Shown here one piece after another: positions 52,985 to 63,107 of a stretch of 64,000 nucleotides of DNA; positions within the stretch are counted from its first letter, which is position 1, and the number at the start of each line of letters is the position of its first letter. The stretch is taken from NCBI GenBank assembly GCA_017399445.1, contig JAFQCM010000089.1:79932-143931 (forward strand), in the 5' to 3' direction. Source of the DNA: Lachnospiraceae bacterium (lineage in GTDB: Bacteria > Bacillota > Clostridia > Lachnospirales > Lachnospiraceae). The notes beneath the pieces were generated by a model, which was not told the origin of the DNA, searched no databases, and worked only from the letters and a program-made list of their open reading frames with translations. The translations under genes were made by a program, and so were the position numbers.

Positions 52985-53065
52985 GATGATACCTCCAAAA
53001 AATTAATGAAGATTGTATAGTCACAATCCTTTTCTAGGATATCATAAAAAGGGTAAAATGTAAAG

Positions 53066-53094
53066 TTGTTTTTTTTGTTGAATTCTGTTATTCT
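53066..53094 (+). promoter_or_regulatory. Promoter of the epimerase operon
   Basis: TTGTTT at 53066-53071, a 17-base spacer and TATTCT at 53089-53094. Confidence 0.5.
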
Positions 53095-53168
53095 AAGGGA
53101 TGTCTGCAAGACAGAATAAGGAAAAATGAAAGTAACCTAAAATGATAGAAAATAGATGAGGTAAAAAA

Positions 53169-54083
53169 ATGAAAATATTACTTACAGGAGCTACCGGTTT
53201 TTTGGGAAGTAAAATTTTAAGAAGGTTGATTCAAAGAGGAGAAGAAGTAATTTTAGTTAAAAGAACCACCTCTAATATCAGACGGATTGGAATGGAAATA
53301 GAAAAATGCACAACATATAATATCGATGAAATTGCAATAGAAGATATTTTTCAAAAGGAAAAACCAGAAGTAGTGATTCATTGTGCAGCCGCTTATGGAA
53401 GAAGTGACAAAGAAACTTCTGTAGTTGTGGAAGCAAATTTGATGTTTGGCATCAAAATGTTAACAGCGGCAGAAGAGTGTGGATGTAAATATTTTATTAA
53501 CACAGGTACCTTTGCATTTAAACAGATTGCTAGGGAGAGTAGAATTGATCATCCCATTTATATGGCAGATTATACTCTATCCAAGCATCAGTTTATAAGA
53601 TGGGGAGAAGCTTTTGCTACTCATAACAGAATTCATTTTATTACAATGAATCTGGAACATATATTTGGAGAAGATGATGACGAAGGCAAATTTATTCTTT
53701 ATGTGGAGAGAAATTGTGCAGCAAATGTGGAGACAATTGAACTATCTGATGGAATGCAGCTTAGAGATTACATTTACACAGAAAATGTAGTAGATGCTTA
53801 TATTTGTGTACTAGAACACTTGGAAAAGTTATCTGGTTATGTGGAATTTGAAGTGGGTATGGGAGAACCAGTGTTGCTAAAAGAATTTGTAACTATGATA
53901 AGAGATATTTCAAAAAGCAATACTTGTCTGGAATTTGGCAAGAGACCAAGAAATGATAATGAACCAGAATGCTCTGTGGCAGATATCAAAGGCCTGCAGA
54001 AACTGGGATGGAAACCAAGTTATAGCAGGGAAGATGGAATCCGTCAAATGCTTAAGAAAGATAAAGAAGCAGGCAGAATTTAA
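53169..54083 (+). CDS. NAD-dependent epimerase/dehydratase (extended SDR)
   Basis: The 304-residue protein is an extended short-chain dehydrogenase. The Rossmann motif is LLTGATGFLGSKI at residues 3-15, and the catalytic Tyr-Lys pair is in MADYTLSKHQF near residue 138. The C-terminal part (DNEPECSVADIKGLQKLGWKP) is typical of nucleotide-sugar epimerases and dehydratases. It may modify a sugar nucleotide for surface polysaccharide, but no glycosyltransferase is nearby. GATGAGGTA supports the start. A GNAT acetyltransferase gene follows by 14 bases, so a coupled sugar-modification role is possible. Confidence 0.88.
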   Translation: MKILLTGATGFLGSKILRRLIQRGEEVILVKRTTSNIRRIGMEIEKCTTYNIDEIAIEDIFQKEKPEVVIHCAAAYGRSDKETSVVVEANLMFGIKMLTAAEECGCKYFINTGTFAFKQIARESRIDHPIYMADYTLSKHQFIRWGEAFATHNRIHFITMNLEHIFGEDDDEGKFILYVERNCAANVETIELSDGMQLRDYIYTENVVDAYICVLEHLEKLSGYVEFEVGMGEPVLLKEFVTMIRDISKSNTCLEFGKRPRNDNEPECSVADIKGLQKLGWKPSYSREDGIRQMLKKDKEAGRI

Positions 54084-54097
54084 GGGGAAAGAGAAGA

Positions 54098-54700
54098 ATG
54101 AGTTTAGAACGAATAATTCGAAAATTAGACTTGAAAGAGGGGAAAGAAGTTTATTACCAAATGCTGATAAATGATTTTGCTCCCTGTGAAGTAAAACCCT
54201 GGAAAAAAATAGAGAAGCTGGTAAGAGAAGGACTTTATGAAATATATGGTATGTGGGAAGGAAAAACATTGCTTGCATATGGATTTCTTAGCAAAATGAG
54301 GAATGATAATTATTTGTTAATGGATTATTTTGCGGTAAATGAAACATTGCGTGGAAGGGGATATGGACAATATTTTTTGACACATATCAAGGAAAAATAT
54401 CCGGGAATCGCAGGAATTGTTTTTGAAGTAGAAGATGTAAAAAAAGCAGAAAATCTAGAAGATATGAAAATTAGAACAAAACGAATTCAATTTTATGAAA
54501 AAGCAGGATTAAAGCTTTACCCATTATACGCGAAAATATATGATGCAGATTACCAGATAATGTTTTTTTCCGGAAATGAAGAGTTTCCTTCTGTAAAAGA
54601 AATGATAGAAATTTATATGGGGATATATGATGTGATTTTAGGACAAGAAAAAATGGTGAAATATTTAGAATTAACTATGGACAATGGAACAAAAAAATAA
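54098..54700 (+). CDS. GNAT-family acetyltransferase
   Basis: The 200-residue protein has a GNAT fold. The acetyl-CoA loop is NETLRGRGYGQYFLTHIKEK near residues 85-104, preceded by YLLMDYFAV and followed by KRIQFYEKAGLKLYPLYAKI. GGGGAAAGAGAAG supports the start. It is 14 bases after the epimerase gene and likely co-transcribed. Acceptor unknown: an amino sugar would fit the neighbour, but the general architecture also fits small-molecule or peptide acceptors. Confidence 0.85.
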   Translation: MSLERIIRKLDLKEGKEVYYQMLINDFAPCEVKPWKKIEKLVREGLYEIYGMWEGKTLLAYGFLSKMRNDNYLLMDYFAVNETLRGRGYGQYFLTHIKEKYPGIAGIVFEVEDVKKAENLEDMKIRTKRIQFYEKAGLKLYPLYAKIYDADYQIMFFSGNEEFPSVKEMIEIYMGIYDVILGQEKMVKYLELTMDNGTKK

Positions 54701-54899
54701 GGTGATTTTAAGAATGTTAGGAAATTGTGCTTTGTGACGAAAATTATGTGTGGATATATGGGACTATAGTACTAAAAGTTAAAAGAGTATTAGAAAAAAA
54801 TACTAAAATTTAACAGAAATGAGAAAGTAAATTGTAGAAAAGTTACGAAATAAAAAGTAAAAATTCACAGTGAAAAATGGGAAGGTGAACAAACCTGTC

Positions 54900-54952
54900 T
54901 TGACAAATGGTTTGCAAGCTGATACAATGTACGAGTGTTAATGAGAAGTTAA
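54900..54952 (+). promoter_or_regulatory. Promoter of the NlpC/P60 hydrolase with WalR-like half-sites
   Basis: TTGACA at 54900-54905, a 17-base spacer and TACAAT at 54923-54928. Downstream, TGTTAA (54936-54941), 5 bases and AGTTAA (54947-54952) approach the WalR pattern with one mismatch; this part is weak. The rest of the gap 54701-54899 is A+T-rich with nothing recognised beyond a small AGTATT/AATACT repeat near 54790. Confidence 0.7.
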
Positions 54953-55009
54953 CAATTCCGTAACAAGTAGTAAGTAATAGACAAGTGAGAACATATTCAG
55001 GAGGTTCTG

Positions 55010-56077
55010 ATGAAGAATACAATGAAGAAGGTTACAACTGGGATTTGTGTGCTTGGTACAGCGGTATTAATTAATCAGGCATTGCTTGCACCAAACGTTT
55101 TAACAGTGAAAGCAGCACAGGCAGAAATTGCTTTAAGCGTTGGAAGTGCAACAGTTTTAGGTAGTGACAGAGATGCAGAAGCGAGCAAAACAGAAGCAGA
55201 AAGTGTAACAACAGCAGAAGCAGTTGATACAACAATTGCTGGTTATACAAACTTAGGAATTGCACATGTAGATAATTATTTAAATGTGCGTGAAACAGCA
55301 GGCGAAGACGGAAAGCTTGTTGGTAAAATGTCAAAAAATGCAGGATGTGAAATCCTTGGAGTAGAAGGTGACTGGACAAAAATTAAGTCCGGTAAAGTAG
55401 AAGGATATGTTAAATCAGAATATCTCTATACTGGTGAAGAAGCAAAACAGGTGGCCGCAGAAGCAATCACCATGATGGCAACAGTAACAAATACACAGAG
55501 TTTAAGAGTTAGAACAGGCCCAAGTATGGATGCTTCTACTGTGGATTTAATTCCATTAGGAGAAAAGTTAGAAGTATTAGAAGACTTAGGGGATTGGGTT
55601 AAGGTTACATTTGACTCAGATGAAGGATATATTTCCTCTGAATTTGTAGAAATGTCAGAAGAACTAGAAACAGCAGTGACTATTACAGAACTTCAGTATG
55701 GTGAAGGGGTATCAGATGCTAGAGTTTCTATTGTGCAGTATGCAAAACAATTCTTAGGAAACCCTTATGTGTGGGGCGGTTCCAGTCTTACAAATGGTAC
55801 AGACTGTTCTGGATTCACTATGAGTATTTATGCAAAATATGGTGTTTCATTACCACATTCTTCAAGAGCTCAGGCTAACTGTGGTACAAGAATTAATTCG
55901 GGTGATGCAAGACCGGGAGATTTATTCTTCTATGGTAATGGTTCAGGAATTAACCATGTTGCAATGTACATTGGTGGTGGACAGGTTATCCATGCTAGTA
56001 CAGAAAGAACAGGAATTAAAATTTCTAATGCATATTATCGTACACCAGTTTGTGTGGTAAGTTTATTAGGAAATTAA
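55010..56077 (+). CDS. Secreted SH3b / NlpC-P60 peptidoglycan hydrolase
   Basis: The 355-residue protein has a signal peptide (about residues 1-36, ending VLTVKAAQA) and a Ser/Thr/Glu-rich linker. Two SH3b domains follow (about 85-145, LNVRETAGEDGKLVGKM; about 160-220, LRVRTGPSMDASTVDLIP), then a C-terminal NlpC/P60 domain. The catalytic Cys is in GTDCSGFTMSIY, the His is in GINHVAMYIGG, and a further His is in QVIHAST. It should cut D-glutamyl-diaminopimelate bonds in stem peptides. CAGGAGGTTCTG supports the start. It is monocistronic with a strong promoter and a terminator. Confidence 0.95.
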   Translation: MKNTMKKVTTGICVLGTAVLINQALLAPNVLTVKAAQAEIALSVGSATVLGSDRDAEASKTEAESVTTAEAVDTTIAGYTNLGIAHVDNYLNVRETAGEDGKLVGKMSKNAGCEILGVEGDWTKIKSGKVEGYVKSEYLYTGEEAKQVAAEAITMMATVTNTQSLRVRTGPSMDASTVDLIPLGEKLEVLEDLGDWVKVTFDSDEGYISSEFVEMSEELETAVTITELQYGEGVSDARVSIVQYAKQFLGNPYVWGGSSLTNGTDCSGFTMSIYAKYGVSLPHSSRAQANCGTRINSGDARPGDLFFYGNGSGINHVAMYIGGGQVIHASTERTGIKISNAYYRTPVCVVSLLGN

Positions 56078-56088
56078 GATATGAGGAA

Positions 56089-56117
56089 AAGGACGGCGGA
56101 GGTCGTCCTTTTTTGAC
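56089..56117 (+). terminator. Terminator after the NlpC/P60 gene
   Basis: AAAAGGACG and CGTCCTTTTTT pair around GCGGAGGT-type loop sequence, with a T6 run. Confidence 0.88.
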
Positions 56118-56219
56118 GTAGTATAAAAAGAAGTGTTGCAAATATGTGAGAATTGTGGGAAAATAAAAGTATTGTGTAAATGAAAGTAAGATATATTGAA
56201 AACTCAAAGGAGGAGTAAA

Positions 56220-57944
56220 ATGAGTTACCGGGAAATATATGAAAATTGGTTAAAAGATAATTACTTTGATGAAGAAACCAAGAAGGAACTTAGAGAAATA
56301 GCAGAAGATGAAAAAGAAATTGAAGATAGATTTTATAGAGAATTAGAATTTGGTACTGGCGGTCTTAGAGGCGTTATTGGAGCTGGAACCAATCGTATGA
56401 ATATATATACGGTAAGAAAAGCTACTCAGGGACTGGCAAATTATATTATCTCCTGTAATGGTCAGGAAAAAGGTGTTGCCATCGCTTATGATTCCAGAAG
56501 AATGTCACCGGAATTTGCAGAGGAAGCAGCTTTGTGTTTAAATGCGAATGGAATTAAGGCTTATGTATTTCCGTCCTTGCGTCCTACACCAGAACTTTCT
56601 TTTGCAGTAAGAGAGTTAAAGTGTATTGCAGGAATTGTAATTACAGCAAGCCATAATCCAAGAGAATATAATGGATATAAAGTATATTGGGAAGATGGTG
56701 CCCAGATTACGCCACCTCATGACAAAAATATTCTAGCTGAAGTGGCGAAAGTAAAAGGATATGAAGAAGTATATACTATGGCAAAAGAAGAAGCGGTTGC
56801 TAAGGGAATGTACCAGGTGATTTCTGAAGAAATTGACGAAAAATATATGGAAGAAATGAAAAAGCAGAGTATTCATCCGGAAATGATTCGAGAAATGTCA
56901 AAAGATATTAAAATTGTATATACTCCTTTGCATGGAACAGGAAATCTTCCAGTAAGGAAAGTTCTTGAAAATCTTGGGTTTGAAAATGTATATGTGGTAA
57001 AAGAACAGGAATTACCAGATGGCAATTTCCCAACGGTTGCTTATCCGAATCCAGAAGATCCAAAGGCTTTTGAACTTGCATTAAAACTTGCAAAGGAAAA
57101 AGACGCAGATATTGTACTTGCAACAGACCCTGATGCAGACAGACTTGGGGTATACTGCAAGGACGAAAAAACAGGAGAATATGTAAGCTTTACCGGAAAT
57201 ATGTCCGGAATGCTGATTGCAGAATATATTTTAAGAGAAAAGAAAGCAAAGGGACTGCTGCCGGAAAATGGAGCACTAGTAAAAACTATTGTAACTACTA
57301 ATATGGCAGAAACAATTGCAAGAGAATATAATGTAAAATTAATTGAAGTGCTAACAGGATTCAAATTTATTGGAGAACAAATTCGTTTATTTGAAGAAAA
57401 TCATTCTTATGAATATGTTTTTGGTTTGGAAGAAAGTTATGGATGTCTGGCAGGAACTTACGCAAGAGATAAAGACGCCTGTGTGGCAGTTATGATGCTT
57501 TGTGAAGTAGCAGCTTATTGTAAAAAACAAGGAAAAACCTTGTGGGATGAAATGGTTGCTATGTATGAAAAATATGGCTACTATAAAGAAGGACTTTCTA
57601 CCATTACCTTAAAAGGCATTGATGGAGCAGCACAAATTCAAGGAATTATGAATCAGTTAAGAGAAAATCCGCCAAAGAATTTTGGACGTTTTCAAGTACA
57701 GGCAGTAAGAGATTATGCAAAAGATGAAAGAATTGATATGGCAACAGGAGAAAAGACAAAAACCAACCTGCCATCTTCTAATGTAATGTATTATGAATTA
57801 GACCAGAACGCATGGTGTTGTGCAAGACCATCAGGAACAGAACCTAAAATTAAATTTTACATGGGTGTAAAAGGGAATAGTCTGGAAAATTCAGAAGAAT
57901 TGTTAAAAGAATTGACAGATGAATTGATGAAATTGGCCCAGTAA
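56220..57944 (+). CDS. Phosphoglucomutase / phosphomannomutase
   Basis: The protein (574 residues from ATG 56220) is an alpha-D-phosphohexomutase. The active-site phosphoserine is in GIVITASHNPREYNGYK near residue 143, the Mg site is DPDADRLGVY near residue 308, the sugar-binding loop is GLEESYGCLAG, and the phosphate-binding loop is ARPSGTEPKIKFYMG near the end. It interconverts glucose-1-P and glucose-6-P, linking glucan breakdown to glycolysis. AAAGGAGG lies just before ATG 56220; a TTG at 56196 further upstream is rejected. Confidence 0.94.
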   Translation: MSYREIYENWLKDNYFDEETKKELREIAEDEKEIEDRFYRELEFGTGGLRGVIGAGTNRMNIYTVRKATQGLANYIISCNGQEKGVAIAYDSRRMSPEFAEEAALCLNANGIKAYVFPSLRPTPELSFAVRELKCIAGIVITASHNPREYNGYKVYWEDGAQITPPHDKNILAEVAKVKGYEEVYTMAKEEAVAKGMYQVISEEIDEKYMEEMKKQSIHPEMIREMSKDIKIVYTPLHGTGNLPVRKVLENLGFENVYVVKEQELPDGNFPTVAYPNPEDPKAFELALKLAKEKDADIVLATDPDADRLGVYCKDEKTGEYVSFTGNMSGMLIAEYILREKKAKGLLPENGALVKTIVTTNMAETIAREYNVKLIEVLTGFKFIGEQIRLFEENHSYEYVFGLEESYGCLAGTYARDKDACVAVMMLCEVAAYCKKQGKTLWDEMVAMYEKYGYYKEGLSTITLKGIDGAAQIQGIMNQLRENPPKNFGRFQVQAVRDYAKDERIDMATGEKTKTNLPSSNVMYYELDQNAWCCARPSGTEPKIKFYMGVKGNSLENSEELLKELTDELMKLAQ

Positions 57945-57981
57945 TATAAGAAAAGGATAGTAAAGAAAAGAGGAACAAAAC

Positions 57982-59433
57982 ATGAGCAAAGTTAGAACAA
58001 GATTTGCACCAAGTCCAACAGGACGTATGCATGTAGGAAATTTAAGAACTGCATTATATGCGTATTTAATTGCAAAACATGAAGGAGGAGATTTCCTGCT
58101 TCGTATTGAAGATACTGATCAGGAACGTTTTGTAGAAGGTGCCCTTGAAATTATTTATAGAACATTAGAAAAAACAGGTTTAGTTCATGATGAAGGACCA
58201 GATAAAGAAGGTGCGGTGGGACCTTATGTACAAAGCCAGAGACAGGAAGCGGGATTGTACTTGAAATACGCCAAAGAATTGGTGGAAAAAGGAGAAGCAT
58301 ATTATTGTTTCTGTGATAAAGAAAGATTAGAAAGCCTGAAAAGTGAAGTGGCAGGAAAAGAAATTACTGTATATGACAAACACTGTTTAGGTCTTTCAAA
58401 AGAAGAAGTGGAAGAAAAATTAAAACAGGGAATTCCATATGTAATTCGCCAGAACAATCCTACCGAAGGAAACACTACTTTCCATGATGAAATCTATGGA
58501 GATATTACAGTAGATAATGCAGAACTTGATGATATGGTATTGATTAAGTCTGATGGATATCCTACTTATAATTTTGCAAATGTAGTAGATGACCATTTAA
58601 TGGGAATTACTCATGTGGTAAGAGGAAATGAATATTTATCTTCTTCACCAAAATACAATCGTTTATATGAGGCTTTTGGTTGGGAAGTACCTGTATATGT
58701 ACATTGTCCGTTGATTACCAATGAAGAACACAAAAAATTAAGTAAAAGAAGTGGACATTCTTCTTATGAAGATTTAATTGACCAGGGATTTTTAACAGAA
58801 GCAGTTGTAAACTATGTGGCTTTATTAGGGTGGTGTCCGGAAGATAACCAGGAAATTTTCAGCCTAGAAGAATTGGTAAAGGCTTTTGATTACAAACATA
58901 TGAGTAAGTCACCAGCTGTATTTGATATGGTGAAATTAAAATGGATGAATGGAGAATACATGAAAGCCATGGATTTTGATAAATTCTATGATATGGCGCT
59001 TCCGTACATTAAAGAGGTAATTACAAAAGACTTAGATTTTAAGAAAATTGCTGCTATGGTAAAAACAAGAATTGAAGTATTCCCTGATATTAAAGAACAC
59101 ATTGATTTCTTTGAAGAGGTACCAGAATATGATGTGACTATGTATTGCCATAAGAAAATGAAAACTAATGAAGAATCTTCTTTGCAAGTATTAAAAGAAA
59201 TTCTTCCGATATTAGAAAAACAAGAAGATTACAGTAATGATGCTTTATATCAGATGTTGGTAGATTTTGCGGCAGAACATGAATATAAAAATGGTTATGT
59301 GATGTGGCCGGTTCGTACGGCAGTTTCTGGAAAACAGATGACACCAGGTGGTGCAACTGAATTGATGGAAATTCTTGGAAAAGATGAGTCTGTTGCAAGA
59401 ATGAAAACAGCCATTGCAAAATTAGAAGGATAA
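57982..59433 (+). CDS. gltX: Glutamyl-tRNA synthetase
   Basis: The 483-residue class I synthetase charges tRNA-Glu. The HIGH-like motif is in [19 protein letters not shown] at the N-terminus, [11 protein letters not shown] follows, and the KMSKS loop is in [14 protein letters not shown] near residue 250. A C-terminal helical anticodon domain ends the protein. Since glnS is also in the window, this GltX need not be non-discriminating. AAGAGGAAC supports the start. The helicase gene begins 2 bases after its stop. Confidence 0.97.
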   Translation: MSKVRTRFAPSPTGRMHVGNLRTALYAYLIAKHEGGDFLLRIEDTDQERFVEGALEIIYRTLEKTGLVHDEGPDKEGAVGPYVQSQRQEAGLYLKYAKELVEKGEAYYCFCDKERLESLKSEVAGKEITVYDKHCLGLSKEEVEEKLKQGIPYVIRQNNPTEGNTTFHDEIYGDITVDNAELDDMVLIKSDGYPTYNFANVVDDHLMGITHVVRGNEYLSSSPKYNRLYEAFGWEVPVYVHCPLITNEEHKKLSKRSGHSSYEDLIDQGFLTEAVVNYVALLGWCPEDNQEIFSLEELVKAFDYKHMSKSPAVFDMVKLKWMNGEYMKAMDFDKFYDMALPYIKEVITKDLDFKKIAAMVKTRIEVFPDIKEHIDFFEEVPEYDVTMYCHKKMKTNEESSLQVLKEILPILEKQEDYSNDALYQMLVDFAAEHEYKNGYVMWPVRTAVSGKQMTPGGATELMEILGKDESVARMKTAIAKLEG

Positions 59434-59435
59434 TT

Positions 59436-61430
59436 ATGAATGTAAATAAATCTCAATACAGAGCCATTACCCACAAAGAGGGGCCTATGCTTGTCTTAGC
59501 AGGCCCCGGCTCTGGGAAAACTCTTACTATTACCTCCAGAACCAAATATTTAATTGAAGAATGTGGCGTACAGCCGGAACGTATCCTTGTAATTACTTTT
59601 ACCAAGGCCGCAGCAACAGAAATGAAAGAACGTTTCTTTCGTATGATGGATGGAGCAAGGCCGAACGTAACTTTTGGAACTTTTCATGCAGTATATTTTA
59701 CTATCTTAAAGTATGCTTATGGACTGAAAGCGGATAATATTTTGCGGGATGACCAAAGGATTACCTATCTCAGAGAACTGATTCAAAAGTATCAGATAGA
59801 AGTAGAAGATGAGAATGAGTATATTGCAGATTTAACTTCGGAAATTAGTAAAGTAAAAAGTGAAAAAATAGATTTGGCCAATTACTATTCGGCAAACTGT
59901 GCTTCTGATGTATTTCGGAATTTGTATACAGCATATGGAGAAAAGTTAAAGCAGGCAAGATTGATTGATTTCGATGATATGCTGATTCTTTGTAATGAGT
60001 TATTGGTACAAAATGAAAGTGTGCGAAAGTTCTGGCAAAGCAGATATACCTATATTTTAATTGATGAATTCCAGGATATTAATAAGGTGCAGTATGATAA
60101 TATCAAAATTCTGGCAGAACCGGAAAATAATCTGTTTATTGTAGGAGATGACGATCAGAGTATTTACCGTTTTCGCGGTGCAAAGCCTGAAATTATGCTA
60201 GGTTTTCAAGAGGATTATAAAGATGCACAAAGAGTGGTACTGGATTATAATTATCGTTCTACCCAAAATATTGTAGATGCTGCAGGCCTGGTGATAAAAA
60301 ATAATACAAAGCGTTTTGAAAAAGATATTAAAACAATTCATGAATCAGGAGAAAAAATAAAGGTAAAACATTTTAAAAATCAAAAAGAGGAAGTAGAAGC
60401 AGTAATTCAGGATATTTTGAAAGAAAAGCAGGAAGGAAGACCTTTGGAAGAAATTGCTGTTTTGTTTCGTACCAATACCCAGCCAAGATTGTTGGCAGCG
60501 AAAATGGTAGAATATAATATTCCTTTTAAAATGAGAGATGAAATTCCTAATCTTTATCATCACTGGATTTCGAAAAATCTTTTTACTTATATAAAAATGG
60601 CAAGAGAGGAGCAGGTTCTGCGAAGTGATTTTTTGCAGGTTATGAATCGACCAAAACGTTATATTAGTCGGGATGCACTGGAAAGTGAAGTGGTAGATTT
60701 TGAAAAAATCAAAATGTATTACAGTGATAAAGATTGGATGGTAGAACGAATTGAAAAATTGCAATATGATCTTGCAATGTTGAAAAATATGGCGCCCTAT
60801 GGGGCAGTTCGTTATTTACAAAATGCAGTTGGATATGAAGAATATCTAAAAGAATATGCGGAATATCGAAAAATGAATGTGACAGAATTAACTGATATAA
60901 TAGATGAAATTGCAGAAGGCGCAAAAGATTTTAAGGATTATAATGAGTGGTTTGAGCATATTAAAAATTATACGGAAGAAATGAAGAAACAGGCAGCGAA
61001 AGCCAAGAATATTACAAATGCAGTAACATTTACTACTATGCACAGTTCCAAAGGATTAGAATACGAAAGTGTTTACATTATTGACGCAAACGAAACTATT
61101 GTACCTCATAAAAAATCTGTTACAGATGCTGACATTGAAGAAGAACGAAGAATGTTTTATGTGGCAATAACAAGGGCGAAGAAAAAACTTACCGTATATT
61201 CCAGCGCAGAAAGATATCATAAGGAACTGAGTGTGTCTAGGTTTGTCAATGAAATGTTATATGATGTGGAGAAATTAAAAGAAAATGCAGTGGTTTATCA
61301 CAATAAGTACAAAAAGGGAGTTATTAAAAAGTGCGATGGTGATAAACTGACTATCTATTTTGAAGAAAGTAAGCGGACTTTTGTGTTTAGTAAATCATAT
61401 TGTATTGGAAATCATATTTTGGAATTTTAG
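59436..61430 (+). CDS. pcrA: UvrD/PcrA-like superfamily 1 DNA helicase
   Basis: The 664-residue protein is an SF1A 3'-5' helicase. Motif I is LAGPGSGKTLTITSR, motif Ic ITFTKAAATEMKER, motif II LIDEFQDINKVQYD, motif III VGDDDQSIYRFRGA, motif IV/V TFTTMHSSKGLEYESVY and motif VI YVAITRAKKKL. The C-terminus has a Tudor-like PcrA domain (YHNKYKKGVIKKCDGDKL). It is some 60-80 residues shorter than Bacillus PcrA. GGATAATT precedes the ATG. A second, longer UvrD/PcrA may exist elsewhere, so the gene symbol is provisional. Confidence 0.9.
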   Translation: MNVNKSQYRAITHKEGPMLVLAGPGSGKTLTITSRTKYLIEECGVQPERILVITFTKAAATEMKERFFRMMDGARPNVTFGTFHAVYFTILKYAYGLKADNILRDDQRITYLRELIQKYQIEVEDENEYIADLTSEISKVKSEKIDLANYYSANCASDVFRNLYTAYGEKLKQARLIDFDDMLILCNELLVQNESVRKFWQSRYTYILIDEFQDINKVQYDNIKILAEPENNLFIVGDDDQSIYRFRGAKPEIMLGFQEDYKDAQRVVLDYNYRSTQNIVDAAGLVIKNNTKRFEKDIKTIHESGEKIKVKHFKNQKEEVEAVIQDILKEKQEGRPLEEIAVLFRTNTQPRLLAAKMVEYNIPFKMRDEIPNLYHHWISKNLFTYIKMAREEQVLRSDFLQVMNRPKRYISRDALESEVVDFEKIKMYYSDKDWMVERIEKLQYDLAMLKNMAPYGAVRYLQNAVGYEEYLKEYAEYRKMNVTELTDIIDEIAEGAKDFKDYNEWFEHIKNYTEEMKKQAAKAKNITNAVTFTTMHSSKGLEYESVYIIDANETIVPHKKSVTDADIEEERRMFYVAITRAKKKLTVYSSAERYHKELSVSRFVNEMLYDVEKLKENAVVYHNKYKKGVIKKCDGDKLTIYFEESKRTFVFSKSYCIGNHILEF

Positions 61431-61431
61431 A

Positions 61432-61460
61432 TTGCTTTTTGGAAAAGAGTAGTATATAAT
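61432..61460 (+). promoter_or_regulatory. Promoter-like sequence just after the helicase gene
   Basis: TTGCTT at 61432-61437, a 17-base spacer and a perfect TATAAT at 61455-61460. The terminator hairpin begins at the expected start of transcription. Confidence 0.55.
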
Positions 61461-61461
61461 A

Positions 61462-61500
61462 AACATATCGGAAGAAGTACCGATATGTTTTTTTTATTCT
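61462..61500 (+). terminator. Terminator after the helicase gene
   Basis: AACATATCGG (61462-61471) and CCGATATGTT (61480-61489) pair perfectly over 10 bp, and a T8 run follows. Confidence 0.9.
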
Positions 61501-61571
61501 AAATTCAAACCAGTGATTCGCTGGAAAATCCATTGAGAGAGTTTGAAATATTTTGAGGTAAGGAGGGTGTA

Positions 61572-63101
61572 TTGTTTAGTGCAATTATGTCAGGTGCAAT
61601 TAATGGCATTGAGTGTAAAAGTGTAAAGGTAGAAGTAGATGTTAGTAAAGGACTTCCTTCTTTTTCTATGGTAGGGTTTCTTGGAAATGAGGTAAAAGAA
61701 GCTTCAGAAAGGGTTCGAAATGCAATTAGAAATGCAGGGGTACAGATTCCGGCGAAGAGGATAACCATTAATCTTTCACCGGCAGATATGAGAAAATCGG
61801 GAACGGCATTTGATTTACCTATTGCAGCAGCAGTGTTAGCTTCTTTGGGACAAATTCCAGTAGAGAACCTATTGGGAGTGTTTATGGCAGGAGAACTTAG
61901 CCTTAATGGTGAAGTAAATGGAATTTGTGGAGTATTGTCTATGGCGGCCCATGCAAAAGAGATTGGTATGGAATATTGTGTGGTACCAAAAGAAAATGCA
62001 AAAGAAGGAGCGGTGATATCGGGAATTAAAGTAATCGGAGTAAAAAGCATTCAGGAAATGATCGGATTTATGAAAAATAAGGCACAAGGGAAACCGGAGA
62101 AAATTGATATAAATGCAGTGTTTGAAGAAATGAGAGTTGGAAAAGGAAACTATGCAGATGTGAGAGGGCAAAAACGGGCAAAACGTGCCATAGAGATTGC
62201 AGCGGCGGGAAGACATAATATTTTACTGATTGGTCCACCAGGTACAGGAAAATCAATGTTGGCTAGACGACTGCCGGATATTTTAACGCCACTAACCTTA
62301 GAAGAAAGCCTTGCAATTACGAAAATACATAGTATTGCTGGAGTTCTGCCTAAGGAAACTCCATTATTGGTAACCAGACCATTTTTGCAGCCTCATCATA
62401 CCATTTCTCCTTATGCTCTTGCAGGTGGTGGGAAAAATCCGAAACCTGGGATTATCAGTCTGGCACACAGGGGTGTGTTGTTTCTAGATGAATTACCAGA
62501 ATTTAAGAGAGAAGCTTTGGAGATTTTGCGTCAGCCATTGGAAGAAAAAGAAATTCATATATCAAGATTAAGTGGAAACTATGTATTTCCGGCAGAAGTT
62601 ATGTTGGTAGCTGCTATGAATCCCTGTAAATGTGGATATTATCCCGATAGAAAACGATGCAGATGTAGTCAGATAGAAGTAGACAGATACCAAGGGAAAA
62701 TTTCAAAACCATTGTTGGATAGAATTGATTTGTATGTTGAAGTAGAGGAAATTTCGTATGAAGAAATTAGTGAAAGAGAGCTTGGAAAGGAAGATGAAAG
62801 TGAGGATATCAGAGAAAGAATTATACAAGCAAATAAAATACAAAAGGAAAGATATGCTGGAAGAAAATATAGTTTCAATTCGGAATTAGATGAACAGGGA
62901 GTATATGAGTTTTGCACACTTGGAAAGAAGGAAAAGGAACTTATGGAACAGATCTTTTATAAAATGAATTTATCTGCGAGAGGATATCACAGAATATTAA
63001 AGGTGGCAAGAACAATTGCGGATTTGGAGGGAGAAGAAAAAATTGGAAGGCATCATTTGAAGGAAGCGGCAATATATCGGAGAAATGACAGAATGGAGTA
63101 A
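61572..63101 (+). CDS. YifB/ComM-family Mg-chelatase-like AAA ATPase
   Basis: The 509-residue protein has an N-terminal Lon-like domain (residues about 1-165; GLPSFSMVGFLGNEVKEASE, FDLPIAAAVLASLGQ) and an AAA+ Mg-chelatase-like core with Walker A LIGPPGTGKSMLARRL near residue 219 and Walker B GVLFLDELPEFKR. A C-terminal helical domain contains SARGYHRILKVARTIADL. ComM/YifB helicases promote branch migration during natural transformation in other bacteria. dprA begins 6 bases after the stop, which supports a DNA-uptake or recombination role. The start is TTG 61572 behind AAGGAGGGTG. Confidence 0.93.
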   Translation: MFSAIMSGAINGIECKSVKVEVDVSKGLPSFSMVGFLGNEVKEASERVRNAIRNAGVQIPAKRITINLSPADMRKSGTAFDLPIAAAVLASLGQIPVENLLGVFMAGELSLNGEVNGICGVLSMAAHAKEIGMEYCVVPKENAKEGAVISGIKVIGVKSIQEMIGFMKNKAQGKPEKIDINAVFEEMRVGKGNYADVRGQKRAKRAIEIAAAGRHNILLIGPPGTGKSMLARRLPDILTPLTLEESLAITKIHSIAGVLPKETPLLVTRPFLQPHHTISPYALAGGGKNPKPGIISLAHRGVLFLDELPEFKREALEILRQPLEEKEIHISRLSGNYVFPAEVMLVAAMNPCKCGYYPDRKRCRCSQIEVDRYQGKISKPLLDRIDLYVEVEEISYEEISERELGKEDESEDIRERIIQANKIQKERYAGRKYSFNSELDEQGVYEFCTLGKKEKELMEQIFYKMNLSARGYHRILKVARTIADLEGEEKIGRHHLKEAAIYRRNDRME

Positions 63102-63107
63102 GGGAAT

